This document shows, in pieces, positions 8,451-17,539 of a stretch of 64,000 nucleotides of DNA; the stretch's first letter is position 1; each line of letters starts with the position of its first letter. The notes under the pieces are model-generated. The model searched no databases. It had not been told where the DNA came from and saw only the letters and a list, made by a program, of their open reading frames with translations. Position numbers and translations under genes: made by a program. The DNA comes from Curtobacterium flaccumfaciens (GTDB lineage Bacteria; Actinomycetota; Actinomycetes; Actinomycetales; Microbacteriaceae), in assembly GCF_004361695.1 (NCBI RefSeq), contig NZ_SNVW01000009.1, forward strand, positions 99,249 through 163,248, written 5' to 3'.

Positions 8451-8893
8451 GCACCGCGGTGGGCGGGCACAACCTCGACCTGGCGTGTCCGCCGGACGAC
8501 GTCACGGCCGTGCACGCGTTCCTGGCGTCCGTGTGGGCGACCGAGCCGTCCCTCTCCGCCGAAGACCGGATGGCGCTCGAGCTCGCACTCGTCGAACTCA
8601 CGTCGAACGTCATCGAGCACGGTGCCGGCGCGTCCGGTGTGGCGTGCTCGCTCCGGGTCGACGTCGGGCAGGACGCCGTCGAGGCCCTGCTGACGGACGA
8701 CGGCGTCCCCGTGCCGATCGACCCGCGGGCCGCACGGTTGCCGGACGCCCTCGCCGAGAGCGGGCGCGGGCTGGCGCTCGTGCAGATGGTCGTGGACGAC
8801 CTGCGCTACGAACGGGTGGACGACCGGAACCGGTGGATCGTCCGCCGTGGCCGCGGAGGATCCGTCGCTTCATCCGCATCCCGCAGCGACTGA
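8447..8893 (+). CDS. Anti-sigma factor serine kinase (RsbW/SpoIIAB-like ATPase)
   Basis: A 148-residue GHKL ATPase. It shows the N box (LALVELTSNVIEHG), a weak G1 region (LTDDGVPV) and the G2 loop (SGRGLALVQM). The family binds a sigma factor and phosphorylates the STAS antagonist. The ATG overlaps the antagonist stop (ATGA), so the two are translationally coupled. No matching alternative sigma factor is nearby, so the target must be encoded elsewhere. Confidence 0.88.
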   Translation: MSTAVGGHNLDLACPPDDVTAVHAFLASVWATEPSLSAEDRMALELALVELTSNVIEHGAGASGVACSLRVDVGQDAVEALLTDDGVPVPIDPRAARLPDALAESGRGLALVQMVVDDLRYERVDDRNRWIVRRGRGGSVASSASRSD

Positions 8894-8944
8894 GCCGTTA
8901 CCCGCAAGGCAGCCGATCCGACGCACGGTGCCGGGGGATCCCGT

Positions 8945-9919
8945 GTGACGATCCAGTCGATGAACGTCGAGCCCGACCCCAGGATCCGCTTCGAGACGTC
9001 CGGGGTCGACCTCGAGGCGGCGATCGCCATGTACCAGGACGCCTACGAGGGTGCCGGGTTCCGGGCGGGTCCGACCGAGCGCCCCTTCAGCTACCGGTTC
9101 CGCGTCGTCGGCGACGACACGATGTCGTTCCGGTCGACGCGCTTCGACGCCCGGATGGAGGGCGAGATCGAGGCGCGGGACGAGTACGTCGTGATGTGGC
9201 TCGCCGACGGCGGTGGGATCGTCGACCGCGGCCGTGACGAGGTCGCCTTCGCACCGGGCACGCCGATGATGTTCCCGACCGGCCGCCCCTTCGCGTTCGA
9301 CCTGCAGGACGTCCGGCAGAGCCTCGTGCAGTTCGAGCGCACCTACCTCGAGGGGATCGCCGCCGAGGACCACGGCGCAGCGCCGGCACCCCTGGTGTTC
9401 GACCACACGCAGACGCCGCGGCCGGACGACCTCCGGCGCTGGAACGCCCAGGTGCAGCGAGCCGCCACGACGGTCCTCGGGAACGCACCGGTCTCGCCGC
9501 TCGTGCTCGCCGAGACCGCCCGATCGACCGCACGTGCCCTGCTGCGGACCTTCCCGCACACGGTGCTCGGGCCGGACGTCACCCTGCCGCAGGGCGCCAC
9601 GGGGCGCGTCCGAGAGGCCGTGGAGTACATGCACGCCTACGCGCACACGGCGATCTCGACCACCGACGTCGCCGAGCGGGTGGGGCTGAGCATCCGCGGA
9701 CTCCAGCAGGCGTTCCAGCGGCAGGTCGGGTCCGCCCCGAACGCCATGCTCCGCGGCATCCGGCTCGACCGTGCGCGCGACGAGCTCCGCCGTGCCTCGC
9801 CGGGCGAACTCACCGTGGCCGCGGTGGCGATGCGCTGGGGCTTCGCACACCTCGGTCGGTTCTCGGGCGCCTACGCCGCACGGTTCGGCGAGTACCCCCG
9901 CGACACGCTGCACGGCTGA
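8945..9919 (+). CDS. AraC-family transcriptional regulator
   Basis: A 324-residue protein. The N-terminal 200 residues resemble the cupin-like AraC-binding domain 2 group. The C-terminus (about 225-320) is a double helix-turn-helix with ISTTDVAERVGLSIRGLQQAFQRQVG and AVAMRWGFAHLGRFSGAYAARFGEYP, the standard AraC ending. The GTG start follows GGGGGA with 6-base spacing. No likely target operon is adjacent. Confidence 0.9.
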   Translation: MTIQSMNVEPDPRIRFETSGVDLEAAIAMYQDAYEGAGFRAGPTERPFSYRFRVVGDDTMSFRSTRFDARMEGEIEARDEYVVMWLADGGGIVDRGRDEVAFAPGTPMMFPTGRPFAFDLQDVRQSLVQFERTYLEGIAAEDHGAAPAPLVFDHTQTPRPDDLRRWNAQVQRAATTVLGNAPVSPLVLAETARSTARALLRTFPHTVLGPDVTLPQGATGRVREAVEYMHAYAHTAISTTDVAERVGLSIRGLQQAFQRQVGSAPNAMLRGIRLDRARDELRRASPGELTVAAVAMRWGFAHLGRFSGAYAARFGEYPRDTLHG

Positions 9920-9960
9920 CCCGCCGCCGTCGCGTCGCTCCGCGCCGGTACGCTTCGACG

Positions 9961-10518
9961 GTGCGCAGACCTCGACCGTGGGTGATCGTCCCCGGGATCT
10001 GGAACTCCGGCCCCGACCACTGGCAGTCCCGCTGGCAGGCCGAGCGGGAAGCGGCGGGCGTCGACGAGGTCGTCCGGATCGAACCGTCGTCGTGGAGCGA
10101 GCCGGAGCCGGAGGACTGGAGCGCCGCGATCTCCCGCGCGGTGACCGCGTCCGCCGAACCCCCGGTGCTCATCGCGCACAGCCTCGGCGTGCTCGCCGTC
10201 GCGCACTGGCTGCGACAGGGATCCCGACCGGCGGCGGCCGGCGCCTTCCTCGTCGCCGCGCCCGACCCCGCGGCGCCCGGGTTCCCGACCGCCGCAGCCG
10301 GGTTCACCGCGCCCACGGCACGGGCCGGCCTCCCGACACGCCTGGTGGTCAGCGACGACGACCCGTACTGCTCGGCGGCACGTGCCGTCGGGTTCGCGGA
10401 GACCCTCGGATCGTCCGTCGTGCGGGTCGGTGCACTCGGCCACGTGAACGTCGACAGCGGTGTCGGCGCGTGGGCCGAGGGGCGGGCGCTGCTCGACGAC
10501 TTCGAGCGCTCACTCTGA
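9961..10518 (+). CDS. RBBP9/YdeN-family alpha/beta hydrolase
   Basis: A 185-residue serine hydrolase. IVPGIWNSGPDHWQSRW is the family N-terminus. The triad is visible as S74 in AHSLG, an Asp at 131-133 in SDDDPYC and H160 in GALGHVN. Short-chain esterase activity is usual in the family, with the substrate unknown. GTG starts 6 bases after TACGCT (9949-9954), implying a leaderless mRNA. Confidence 0.88.
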   Translation: MRRPRPWVIVPGIWNSGPDHWQSRWQAEREAAGVDEVVRIEPSSWSEPEPEDWSAAISRAVTASAEPPVLIAHSLGVLAVAHWLRQGSRPAAAGAFLVAAPDPAAPGFPTAAAGFTAPTARAGLPTRLVVSDDDPYCSAARAVGFAETLGSSVVRVGALGHVNVDSGVGAWAEGRALLDDFERSL

Positions 10519-10644
10519 CCTGACCCGGCCCGGACCACGCCTGCGGCCGACACGCCGTTCACGTTCGAGGCGATATGGCAGGCGCGGCAGCGACACACCG
10601 CGGATGTCCGCGGAAATGAGCCTTGCGATATTTATCCTCCGAAC

Positions 10645-11793
10645 ATGGAATCGCAGTCCGGTGCACGCACCCCCCTCGTCGACCCGTTCGGTCGCGAGCT
10701 CGAGGAGTGGCTCCGTGACGCCCCGGCGACGCGCGCCCCGTACCTGGCGGACCTCGTGGTCCCGCCGGTCACCGGTCCCGTGCAGCGACCGGACGCAGCG
10801 TCGGACGCCACCGCCGAGCTCGCTCCGACCGTCTCCGGAGCGGCGCCCGAGCGCGTCGCGGAGACGCCCGCCGTCGCTCTGCCCGAGGCTGCTGCGCCGG
10901 CTCCGGCCGCCGCTCCCGCCGCTCCCGCCGCACTCGTCGTGTCGACCGATGACTCCGCGTTCCGCCGACCCCGCGACCGGGCCCGGCACGCCGCCGTCTG
11001 CGCGCCCGCGTTCCCGGAGCCGCCCGAGCGCCTCGCCCTCCGGCTCGAGGACCTGGCCGTCGAGGTCTCCGCGTCCACCGGTCGCACCACCATCGAGCGC
11101 ATCGTCCTGCTCGAGGACGAGGTGCGCCGCCGTGACGAGGACCTCGCACGCCTCGCTGCGTGGGAGGCCACCGTCGCCGACCTGAGCGACCCCGAGCTCG
11201 AGGCCGCCCGCGGCTTCGCGCACACCGTCTTCGCCGACCTGCTCGCCGACGCCGCCCTCGAGGCCGACCGTCGTGACCGCGCGGCCGCCCGTCGCGCCGC
11301 CACCGGCACCGTCGCGGTGGTGGCCTCGACGCCCTCGCCGGCCGCCTCCGCGGCTCCCTCCGCGGCCGTGGTGGAACCCGCCCCTGCGGCTCCGGTGCTC
11401 GTCGAGCCGACCGTGGTCGAGGTGACCGACGTCGTCGACGCGATCGACGCGCCCGGTACGGCGACCACCCCGGACCGCGACGCGCCCGTCCGTCCGGTGC
11501 TGTCCCTCCCGGTCGTCTCCCCGGTGTCCGCGACCACGCGACCAACCCCGCTCATCCAGCCCGCCACCGGGCCCACGGTCATCGACCGTGCCGCGTTCGC
11601 CGCGGCGCTCACCGCGCACAACGGCGCGACGGCGAGCACCCCCGTCGTCCTGCCCGAGGCGATCTCGGGCCCGGTCGAGCCTGCCGACGCGACGACAGCC
11701 TCGGCGACCACGGACGCGACTCCCGTCGAGTCCACGCCCGGCTGGTGGTCGCGGTTCGTCGCCCGCATCCTGCACGCGTTCGGTCGTCGCTGA
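10645..11793 (+). CDS. Ala/Pro-rich hypothetical protein with amphipathic C-terminus
   Basis: A 382-residue protein that I do not recognise. Residues about 45-100 and 215-370 are Ala/Pro/Thr/Val-rich and probably disordered. A central segment (about 125-215, rich in EDEVRRRDEDLARL-type sequence) looks helical or coiled-coil. The last 16 residues (WWSRFVARILHAFGRR) form a basic amphipathic helix that could touch membrane. There is no signal peptide. ATG starts 6 bases after TATCCT (10633-10638). Confidence 0.7.
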   Translation: MESQSGARTPLVDPFGRELEEWLRDAPATRAPYLADLVVPPVTGPVQRPDAASDATAELAPTVSGAAPERVAETPAVALPEAAAPAPAAAPAAPAALVVSTDDSAFRRPRDRARHAAVCAPAFPEPPERLALRLEDLAVEVSASTGRTTIERIVLLEDEVRRRDEDLARLAAWEATVADLSDPELEAARGFAHTVFADLLADAALEADRRDRAAARRAATGTVAVVASTPSPAASAAPSAAVVEPAPAAPVLVEPTVVEVTDVVDAIDAPGTATTPDRDAPVRPVLSLPVVSPVSATTRPTPLIQPATGPTVIDRAAFAAALTAHNGATASTPVVLPEAISGPVEPADATTASATTDATPVESTPGWWSRFVARILHAFGRR

Positions 11794-11874
11794 TCTCCCT
11801 CCACAGGCTCCCGGGCGGTGGCGCTCCGTCCACAGGAGCCGCTGCGGACGCGTCGGTCTCGGTAGACTGACGGG

Positions 11875-12750
11875 ATGCCGACGCTCCGCGAACTCCAGGC
11901 CGTGATCGAAGACCTGTGGCCCGCCGCAGGGGCCGAGTCGTGGGACTCCGTCGGCCTCGTCGCGGGCGATCCCGACCAGGCCGTCGAGCACGTCCACCTC
12001 GCGGTCGACGCCGTGCCCGCCACGGCGCGCGAAGCCGTCGAGATCGGCGCCGACCTGCTCCTGACCCACCACCCGCTGCTCCTCCGCGGGGTCACGACCA
12101 TCGCCGAGTCGACGTACAAGGGCAGCGTCCTCACGACCCTCGTCCGTGGTGGCACCGCCCTCGTCGCGGCGCACACCAACGCCGACGTCGTGACGACCGG
12201 CACCTCGGCGGTGCTCGCCGACCGGCTCGGTCTCGTCGACCAGCAGCCCATCGAGCCCGGCGCGGACCCCGCGACCGGCATCGGACGCGTCGGGTCCCTG
12301 GCCGAACCGACCACCCTCGGTACCCTTGCCCGCGCGCTCGTCGACCTGCTGCCGCCCACCGCGACCGGCGTCCGTGTCTCCGGCGACTTCGACCAGCCGA
12401 TCCGCACCGTGGCCCTCTGTGCCGGTGCGGGCGACGCCTACCTCCGGCACCCGGCCGTCCTCGGCGCCGACGTCTACGTCACGAGCGACCTGCGGCACCA
12501 CCCCGCGTCCGAGTTCCGCGAGCAGGCGCTCCTCGGGGGCGGACCGGCCCTGATCGACACCTCGCACTGGGCCACCGAGTGGCTCTGGCTCGACGTCGCC
12601 GCCGAACAGCTGCGTCGCGCCGCCGGTGTCCGCGTCACCGTCAGCGACCTCCGGACCGACCCGTGGGACTTCGCCGTCCTGCCCGCGGCCGAGCCGACCA
12701 CCGACCCCGCGTCGCACGACGCCGTCCCCACCACCACTGAAGGAGCCTGA
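11875..12750 (+). CDS. Nif3-like dinuclear metal center protein (DUF34/YqfO)
   Basis: A 291-residue protein with the Nif3 metal ligands: LLTHHPLL (H65, H66), AAHTNAD with a further His, and the C-terminal DTSHWATEW motif. The family forms hexameric rings; GTP cyclohydrolase I type 2 is a common but doubtful label. ATG lies 6 bases after TAGACT (11863-11868). Only 2 bases separate it from the next gene, a pairing common in actinobacteria. Confidence 0.9.
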   Translation: MPTLRELQAVIEDLWPAAGAESWDSVGLVAGDPDQAVEHVHLAVDAVPATAREAVEIGADLLLTHHPLLLRGVTTIAESTYKGSVLTTLVRGGTALVAAHTNADVVTTGTSAVLADRLGLVDQQPIEPGADPATGIGRVGSLAEPTTLGTLARALVDLLPPTATGVRVSGDFDQPIRTVALCAGAGDAYLRHPAVLGADVYVTSDLRHHPASEFREQALLGGGPALIDTSHWATEWLWLDVAAEQLRRAAGVRVTVSDLRTDPWDFAVLPAAEPTTDPASHDAVPTTTEGA

Positions 12751-12752
12751 CC

Positions 12753-13487
12753 ATGAAGGCAGCACCCGAGGACCAGGTCATCCTCCTCGACGTCCAACGA
12801 CTCGACAACGACGTCACCCGGATCGCCCACCGCATCACCTCGCTGCAGAAGGGCGACCGGCTCACCGAGCTCAGCACGAAGGCCGCCGGGCTCCGCGCGT
12901 CACTCGCCGCCGCGACGGGCGACGTCGAGGACGCCGAGCGCGAGCTCGCCCGCCTCGAGTCCGACACGTCGACGGCGCAGGCACGCGTCGAGCGTGACAC
13001 GACCATGCTCCAGCACGTGTCGAGCGCGAAGGACGCGGCCGGACTGCAGAGCGAGCTCGAATCGCTGCAGCGCCGCATCGGTGACCTCGAGACCGCCGAT
13101 CTCGAGGTCATGGAGCACCTCGACGTGTTCCGCGCCCGCGTCGGCGACATCGAGGCGCAGCTCGCCGAGGTCGAATCCGCCCGCACCGGGCTCGTCGCCG
13201 AGCGCGACGCCGAGATCGCCCGGCTCGAGGCCGACCGCGAGTCCGCCGTGCAGAGCCGTGCGAGCGTCGCGGCGAAGGTCCCCGCGGACCTCCTCGCGCT
13301 CTACGACCGGCAGCGTGCACGGTACGGCTTCGGCGCGTCGCTCCTGCAGGGCGGCGTCTCCACGGCGTCCGGCGTGACGCTCACCAACTCGGACCTGCAG
13401 ACCGTCCGGCGCGCAGCGCCCGACGACGTCGTGCTCTGCCCCGACAGCGACGCGATCCTGGTCCGCACGGCGGAGTCCGGGCTCTAG
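12753..13487 (+). CDS. CT398-type coiled-coil protein with degenerate zinc ribbon
   Basis: A 244-residue protein. Residues about 10-185 are a long alpha-helical coiled coil (repeated leucines, Glu and Arg), as in the CT398/zf-RING_7 family. The C-terminus normally carries two CxxC pairs before a final ILVR. Here VSTASGVTLTNSDLQ and LCPDSDAILVR keep only one Cys, so zinc binding is probably lost. The ATG follows AAGGAG. It probably forms an operon with the Nif3 gene. Confidence 0.85.
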   Translation: MKAAPEDQVILLDVQRLDNDVTRIAHRITSLQKGDRLTELSTKAAGLRASLAAATGDVEDAERELARLESDTSTAQARVERDTTMLQHVSSAKDAAGLQSELESLQRRIGDLETADLEVMEHLDVFRARVGDIEAQLAEVESARTGLVAERDAEIARLEADRESAVQSRASVAAKVPADLLALYDRQRARYGFGASLLQGGVSTASGVTLTNSDLQTVRRAAPDDVVLCPDSDAILVRTAESGL

Positions 13488-13500
13488 CGGCGACCACCTG

Positions 13501-13548
13501 ACGTGACAGGAGGCGCGGTGCCAGCTGGCACCGCGCCTCCAGTCACGT
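13501..13548. repeat. GGAGGCGCGG palindromic element, copy 2
   Basis: An inverted repeat with 24-base arms and one mismatch, centred on GGTGCCAGCTGGCACC. It lies between the stop of the coiled-coil gene and the 3' end of rnpB, both of which run into it, so it is well placed as a two-way terminator. Confidence 0.9.
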
Positions 13549-13555
13549 GGCATGG

Positions 13556-13930
13556 GTGCGAATGGGCCGGCCGTACGCCGGGTTCTGTCCCGCCGCTCGC
13601 GCGGCGGTGACGGCCATCTCTCTCGGACCGACGTTGCCGTCGGCCTCCAGCGGTCTACCCGAGGACTCGGCGAGCAGCCTCAGCGTCCTCTGTCTGACCT
13701 TGCTCCGGGCGAGGTTTACCGAGCGGATCCGGTCACCCGGACCCCTGGTGGTCTCTTACACCACCGTTTCACCCTTACCGACGTCGCCGCCGGCGGTCTG
13801 CTTTCTGTGGCACTGTCTCGCGGATTGCTCCGGGTGGGTGTTACCCACCGCCCTGCTCTGTGGAGCCCGGACGTTCCTCGGCACTCCCGGGGGAGTGACG
13901 CGACCGTCTCACCGACCCATTCGCGTCCCC
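13556..13930 (-). ncRNA. rnpB: RNase P RNA (class A)
   Basis: The minus strand carries the conserved RNase P core: GAGGAACGTCCGGGCTCC then ACAGAGCAGGG near the 5' end, GGGTGAAACGGTGGTGTAAG, CGGTAAACC, and GACAGAACCCGGCGTACG near the 3' end. The ends are set from helix P1: GCGAATGGGTCGG (about 13925-13912) pairs with CGGCCCATTCGC (13570-13557). This ribozyme trims tRNA 5' leaders. The exact ends may be off by several bases. Confidence 0.96.
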
Positions 13931-14026
13931 GAGTCTAGCGGCCGCCGCCGGGCGCCGGGCGCCGGGCGCCGGCGTCGGGTGTCGAGCGCCGGGTGCGGCG
14001 CGTCGCGCCGGCCGCGGCCCGGCGGC

Positions 14027-14081
14027 GAGATCGCACTTCGGCGGGTTCCCTCGCCGGAGATACCCGCCGAAGTGCGATCTC
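14027..14081. repeat. Perfect 20-base inverted repeat
   Basis: GAGATCGCACTTCGGCGGGT (14027-14046) is exactly complementary to 14062-14081, with a 15-base loop. It lies downstream of ppgK and upstream of rnpB, so it may end ppgK transcription. Confidence 0.85.
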
Positions 14082-14118
14082 ACCGAACTGCACCGCCGCC
14101 GAGCGCCGCAGCCCCGCG

Positions 14119-14868
14119 TCAGGCGCTGCGCGCGGCCAGCGTCGCGGCGCCGATGATCCCGGCGTTGTTGCGGAGCGTCGCGGGGATGATGTCCGCCTGC
14201 AGGTCGAGGAGTGGCAGGAACTCGTCGTACTGCTTCGACACCCCGCCACCGACGACGAAGAGCTCCGGGGAGAGCAGCGCCTCGAGCGTCGAGTAGTACT
14301 GCTGCAGCCGCTTCGCCCAGTGCTTCCACGACAGGTCGTCGCGTTCCTTCGCCGCGAACGAGGCGCGGGACTCGGCGTCGTGGCCCTCGATCTCGATGTG
14401 CCCGAGCTCGGAGTTGACGATGAGCACGCCGTCGTTGATGAGCGCGCTGCCGATCCCGGTGCCCAGGGTCGTGACGATGACGAGCCCGTCCTTGCCCTTC
14501 GCAGCGCCGAACTGCTGCTCGGCGAACCCGGCGGCGTCGGCGTCGTTGACGAAGTGGATCGAGCGCCCGAGCTCCTTCTCGAACAGCGCCTCGGCCTCGA
14601 AGCCGATCCACTTCTTCGACACGTTCGCGGCCGACATGGTCTTGCCGTCGCGGACGATCGCCGGGAAGCAGACGCCGACGGGGACGTCGTCGGCCGGGGC
14701 GAGCTCGCCCACGATCTCCTTGACGACGGCGGTGATGTCGTGCGGCTTCCCGCCCTCGGGGGTGGCCTTCTTGATCCGGTCGGTCGTGAGCTCACCGGTG
14801 GTGACGTCGACGATCGCGCCCTTGATGCCCGTACCGCCGATGTCGACGCCGACTGCGAGGGAGGTCAT
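14119..14868 (-). CDS. ppgK: Polyphosphate glucokinase (ROK family)
   Basis: A 249-residue protein with the actinobacterial PpgK pattern: VGVDIGGTGIKGAIVD phosphate loop, FVNDADAAGFAEQQFG with the catalytic Asp, TLGTGIGSALI, and the GHIEIEG segment replacing part of the ROK zinc motif. It phosphorylates glucose with polyphosphate or ATP. The ATG follows GAAAGG. It lies 24 bases after map in the same direction, so the two are probably cotranscribed. Confidence 0.94.
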   Translation of the reverse strand: MTSLAVGVDIGGTGIKGAIVDVTTGELTTDRIKKATPEGGKPHDITAVVKEIVGELAPADDVPVGVCFPAIVRDGKTMSAANVSKKWIGFEAEALFEKELGRSIHFVNDADAAGFAEQQFGAAKGKDGLVIVTTLGTGIGSALINDGVLIVNSELGHIEIEGHDAESRASFAAKERDDLSWKHWAKRLQQYYSTLEALLSPELFVVGGGVSKQYDEFLPLLDLQADIIPATLRNNAGIIGAATLAARSA

Positions 14869-14892
14869 GTGGAGCCTTTCGGTAGGGAGGTG

Positions 14893-15756
14893 TCAGGAGA
14901 CGGTGAGGAGTTCGGCGCCGCGTTCGGTGACGACGAGCGTGTGCTCGAACTGTGCGGTCCAGGACTTGTCGCGGGTCGAGACCGTCCAGTCGTCGGACCA
15001 GATGTCGGCCTCGATGCCGCCGAGGGTGAGCATCGGCTCGATCGTGAACACCATGCCGGGCTCGATCACGTCGTCGAAGCGCGGTGCGTCGTAGTGGGGG
15101 ATGATCAGCCCGGAGTGGAACGCCCGACCGACCCCGTGTCCGGTGTAGTCGCGGACCACGCCGTAGCCGAAGCGCTTCGCGTAGGCCTCGATGGCGCGGC
15201 CGATCACGTTCACCTGGCGGCCGGGGGCGACTGCGCGGATGCCGCGACGCAGGGCCTCCTCGGTGCGGGTGACGAGGTCCTCGATCTCGGGCGCCGCGTG
15301 GCCGACGACGAAGGTCCGGTTCGTGTCCCCGTGCATCCCGTCCTTGTAGGCGGTGATGTCGATGTTGACGAGGTCGCCCTCCTGCAGGACGGTGTCGTCG
15401 GGGATGCCGTGGCAGATGACCTCGTTGAGGCTGGAGCAGAGCGACTTGGGGTAGCCGCGGTAGCCGAGCGTCGAGGGGTAGGCGCCGTGGCCGACGATGA
15501 ACTCGTGGCCGATCCGGTCGAGCTCGTCCGTGGTGACACCGGGGCGGATCGCTTCGCCGACCGCGTCGATCGCCTGCGAGGCGATGCGACCCGCGACGCG
15601 GATGCGCTCGATCTCCTCCGGCGTGTAGGTGTCGCCGTGGCCGAGCTCGTCGGGCTCGGCCCGGCCGACGTACTCCGGACGCTCGATGTCCTTCGGGACG
15701 GTGCGCTGCGGGGAGATCCGGCCGGCGGTCAGGTGTCCGTGTTCGTCCCGGGGCAT
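14893..15756 (-). CDS. map: Methionine aminopeptidase, type I
   Basis: A 287-residue protein. The five metal ligands are recognisable: two Asp in [17 protein letters not shown], the His in GHGVGRAFH, and Glu residues in FTIEPMLT and near QFEHTLVV. It removes N-terminal methionine from new proteins. I chose the ATG at 15756 because TAGAGT (15769-15764) lies 7 bases before it; upstream codons run into the palindromic element. The N-terminal extension of about 40 residues is usual for actinobacterial MAPs. Confidence 0.95.
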   Translation of the reverse strand: MPRDEHGHLTAGRISPQRTVPKDIERPEYVGRAEPDELGHGDTYTPEEIERIRVAGRIASQAIDAVGEAIRPGVTTDELDRIGHEFIVGHGAYPSTLGYRGYPKSLCSSLNEVICHGIPDDTVLQEGDLVNIDITAYKDGMHGDTNRTFVVGHAAPEIEDLVTRTEEALRRGIRAVAPGRQVNVIGRAIEAYAKRFGYGVVRDYTGHGVGRAFHSGLIIPHYDAPRFDDVIEPGMVFTIEPMLTLGGIEADIWSDDWTVSTRDKSWTAQFEHTLVVTERGAELLTVS

Positions 15757-15853
15757 GGCGACCACTCTATCCGGGCGCGGCGGCTGCGCGGACGCTCGCG
15801 ACGGGCTGTGGTGGAGGGTGCGGACGACGGGCAGGCGGCCAGCGGCAGTGGAC

Positions 15854-15914
15854 GCGACCGCCTGGAGGCGCGGCTCCGGTCCGCCGGGCCGGCACCGCGC
15901 CTCCAGGCGGTCGC
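15854..15914. repeat. GGAGGCGCGG palindromic element, copy 3
   Basis: Perfect 20-base arms (GCGACCGCCTGGAGGCGCGG at 15854-15873 and its complement ending at 15914) around a 21-base loop. Unusually, it sits between divergent genes, upstream of both map and the small gene at 15951, where a terminator is not obviously needed. Confidence 0.9.
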
Positions 15915-15950
15915 CGCACGCACCCGCACCCACGTGGGTACGGTGGCGGC

Positions 15951-16130
15951 ATGAGCGAAGAACGCATCGAGTCCCAGTGGTGGTTCAACGAGAAGACGCA
16001 CGCCGTCGAGCAGGGCCCGCAGTCCCCGCAGCGCGACCGCATCGGCCCGTTCGACTCCCGCGAGGACGCGCAACACGCCCTGGACCGGATCAAGGCCAAC
16101 AACGAGCGGTGGGACGACCAGGACCAATAG
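15951..16130 (+). CDS. Small SPOR-like / hypothetical protein, 59 residues
   Basis: A 59-residue acidic protein beginning [20 protein letters not shown]. The QWWFNxxTxxVEQGPQS and [13 protein letters not shown] pattern is typical of short actinobacterial proteins annotated as SPOR-domain or methionine-aminopeptidase-adjacent proteins. ATG follows TACGGT (15939-15944) by 6 bases, a leaderless arrangement. Its conserved place between map and glnA2 suggests a real gene; the function is unknown. Confidence 0.8.
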   Translation: MSEERIESQWWFNEKTHAVEQGPQSPQRDRIGPFDSREDAQHALDRIKANNERWDDQDQ

Positions 16131-16179
16131 GCTGTACGGACGGCCATCGACCGGCCGGAAGCACACGGAAAGGGCGTGC

Positions 16180-17517
16180 ATGGACAAGCAGACGGACTTC
16201 GTGCTCCGCACCATCGAGGAGCGGGGCATCAAGTTCATCCGACTCTGGTTCACGGACGTCATCGGGACGCTGAAGTCGGTGGCGATCGCCCCGGCCGAGG
16301 TCGAGGGTGCGTTCGCCGAGGGAATCGGGTTCGACGGCTCCGCGATCGAGGGACTCACCCGCTCGTACGAGGCGGACGTCCTGGCGCACCCGGACCCCTC
16401 GACGTTCCAGATCCTGCCGTGGCGCGGGGAGATCGACCCCACGGCGCGGATGTTCTGCGACATCACGACCCCGGACGGCCAGCCCGCCGTCGCCGACCCG
16501 CGCAACGTGCTCAAGCGCACGCTGGCCCGGGCGAGCGAGCGCGGGTTCACGTTCTACACGCACCCCGAGATCGAGTTCTACCTGCTGAAGAGCCGCGACT
16601 GGAAGGACGGCGGCCCGCAGCCCGTCGACCAGGCCGGCTACTTCGACAACGTCCCCGGCGGCAGCGCCCACGACTTCCGTCGGCGGTCGGTCCGCATGCT
16701 CGAGGACCTCGGCATCTCGGTGGAGTTCTCCCACCACGAGGCCGGCCCGGGCCAGAACGAGATCGACCTCCGCTACGCCGACGCACTGACGATGGCGGAC
16801 AACATCATGACGTTCCGCACGGTCGTGAAGGAAGTGGCGATCGAGCAGGGCGTCTACGCGACGTTCATGCCGAAGCCGATCTCCGGCCAGCCCGGGTCCG
16901 GCATGCACACCCACGTGTCGCTGTTCGAGGGCGACCAGAACGCCTTCTACGAGGCCGGCGGCCAGTACCAGCTCTCCGAGACCGCGAAGCACTTCATCGC
17001 GGGCGTCCTGAAGCACGCGCCGGAGATCACCGCGGTCACGAACCAGTTCGTGAACTCGTACAAGCGGCTCTGGGGTGGTGACGAGGCCCCGTCGTTCGTG
17101 ACGTGGGGGCACAACAACCGCTCGGCGCTCGTGCGCGTCCCGCTGTACAAGCCGAACAAGGGCCAGTCCTCGCGCATCGAGTACCGCGGCATCGACTCGG
17201 CGGCGAACCCGTACCTCGCGTACTCGCTGCTGCTCGCCGCCGGACTCAAGGGCATCGAGGAGGGCTACGAGCTCCCGCCCGAGGCCGAGGACAACGTCTG
17301 GAGCCTGACGGACTCCGAGCGCCGTGCCCTGGGCTACAGCCAGCTGCCGGCGAGCCTCGACCACGCCCTGAGCCTCATGGAGGACTCGGAGCTCGTGGCG
17401 GAGACACTCGGCGAGCAGGTCTTCAACTTCGTGCTGCTCAACAAGCGGCAGGAGTGGAAGCGCTACCGCGACCAGGTCACGCCGTTCGAGCTCGACACGA
17501 ACCTCGGCGCGCTCTAG
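16180..17517 (+). CDS. glnA2: Type I glutamine synthetase paralogue (GlnA2-like)
   Basis: A 445-residue GSI enzyme. FDGSAIEGL near the N-terminus, PEIEFYLL, the metal-binding Glu region around GPGQNEIDLR, SGMHTHVSLF and NNRSALVRVP are all present. It would make glutamine from glutamate and ammonia. Compared with glnA1 at 26201 it is shorter and lacks the NLYDLP-like adenylylation tyrosine motif (here ELPPEAEDNVW), as in actinobacterial GlnA2. [11 protein letters not shown] at 16167-16174. glnE follows 22 bases downstream. Confidence 0.93.
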   Translation: MDKQTDFVLRTIEERGIKFIRLWFTDVIGTLKSVAIAPAEVEGAFAEGIGFDGSAIEGLTRSYEADVLAHPDPSTFQILPWRGEIDPTARMFCDITTPDGQPAVADPRNVLKRTLARASERGFTFYTHPEIEFYLLKSRDWKDGGPQPVDQAGYFDNVPGGSAHDFRRRSVRMLEDLGISVEFSHHEAGPGQNEIDLRYADALTMADNIMTFRTVVKEVAIEQGVYATFMPKPISGQPGSGMHTHVSLFEGDQNAFYEAGGQYQLSETAKHFIAGVLKHAPEITAVTNQFVNSYKRLWGGDEAPSFVTWGHNNRSALVRVPLYKPNKGQSSRIEYRGIDSAANPYLAYSLLLAAGLKGIEEGYELPPEAEDNVWSLTDSERRALGYSQLPASLDHALSLMEDSELVAETLGEQVFNFVLLNKRQEWKRYRDQVTPFELDTNLGAL

Positions 17518-17539
17518 CACCACCGACGAGCACCACGGC

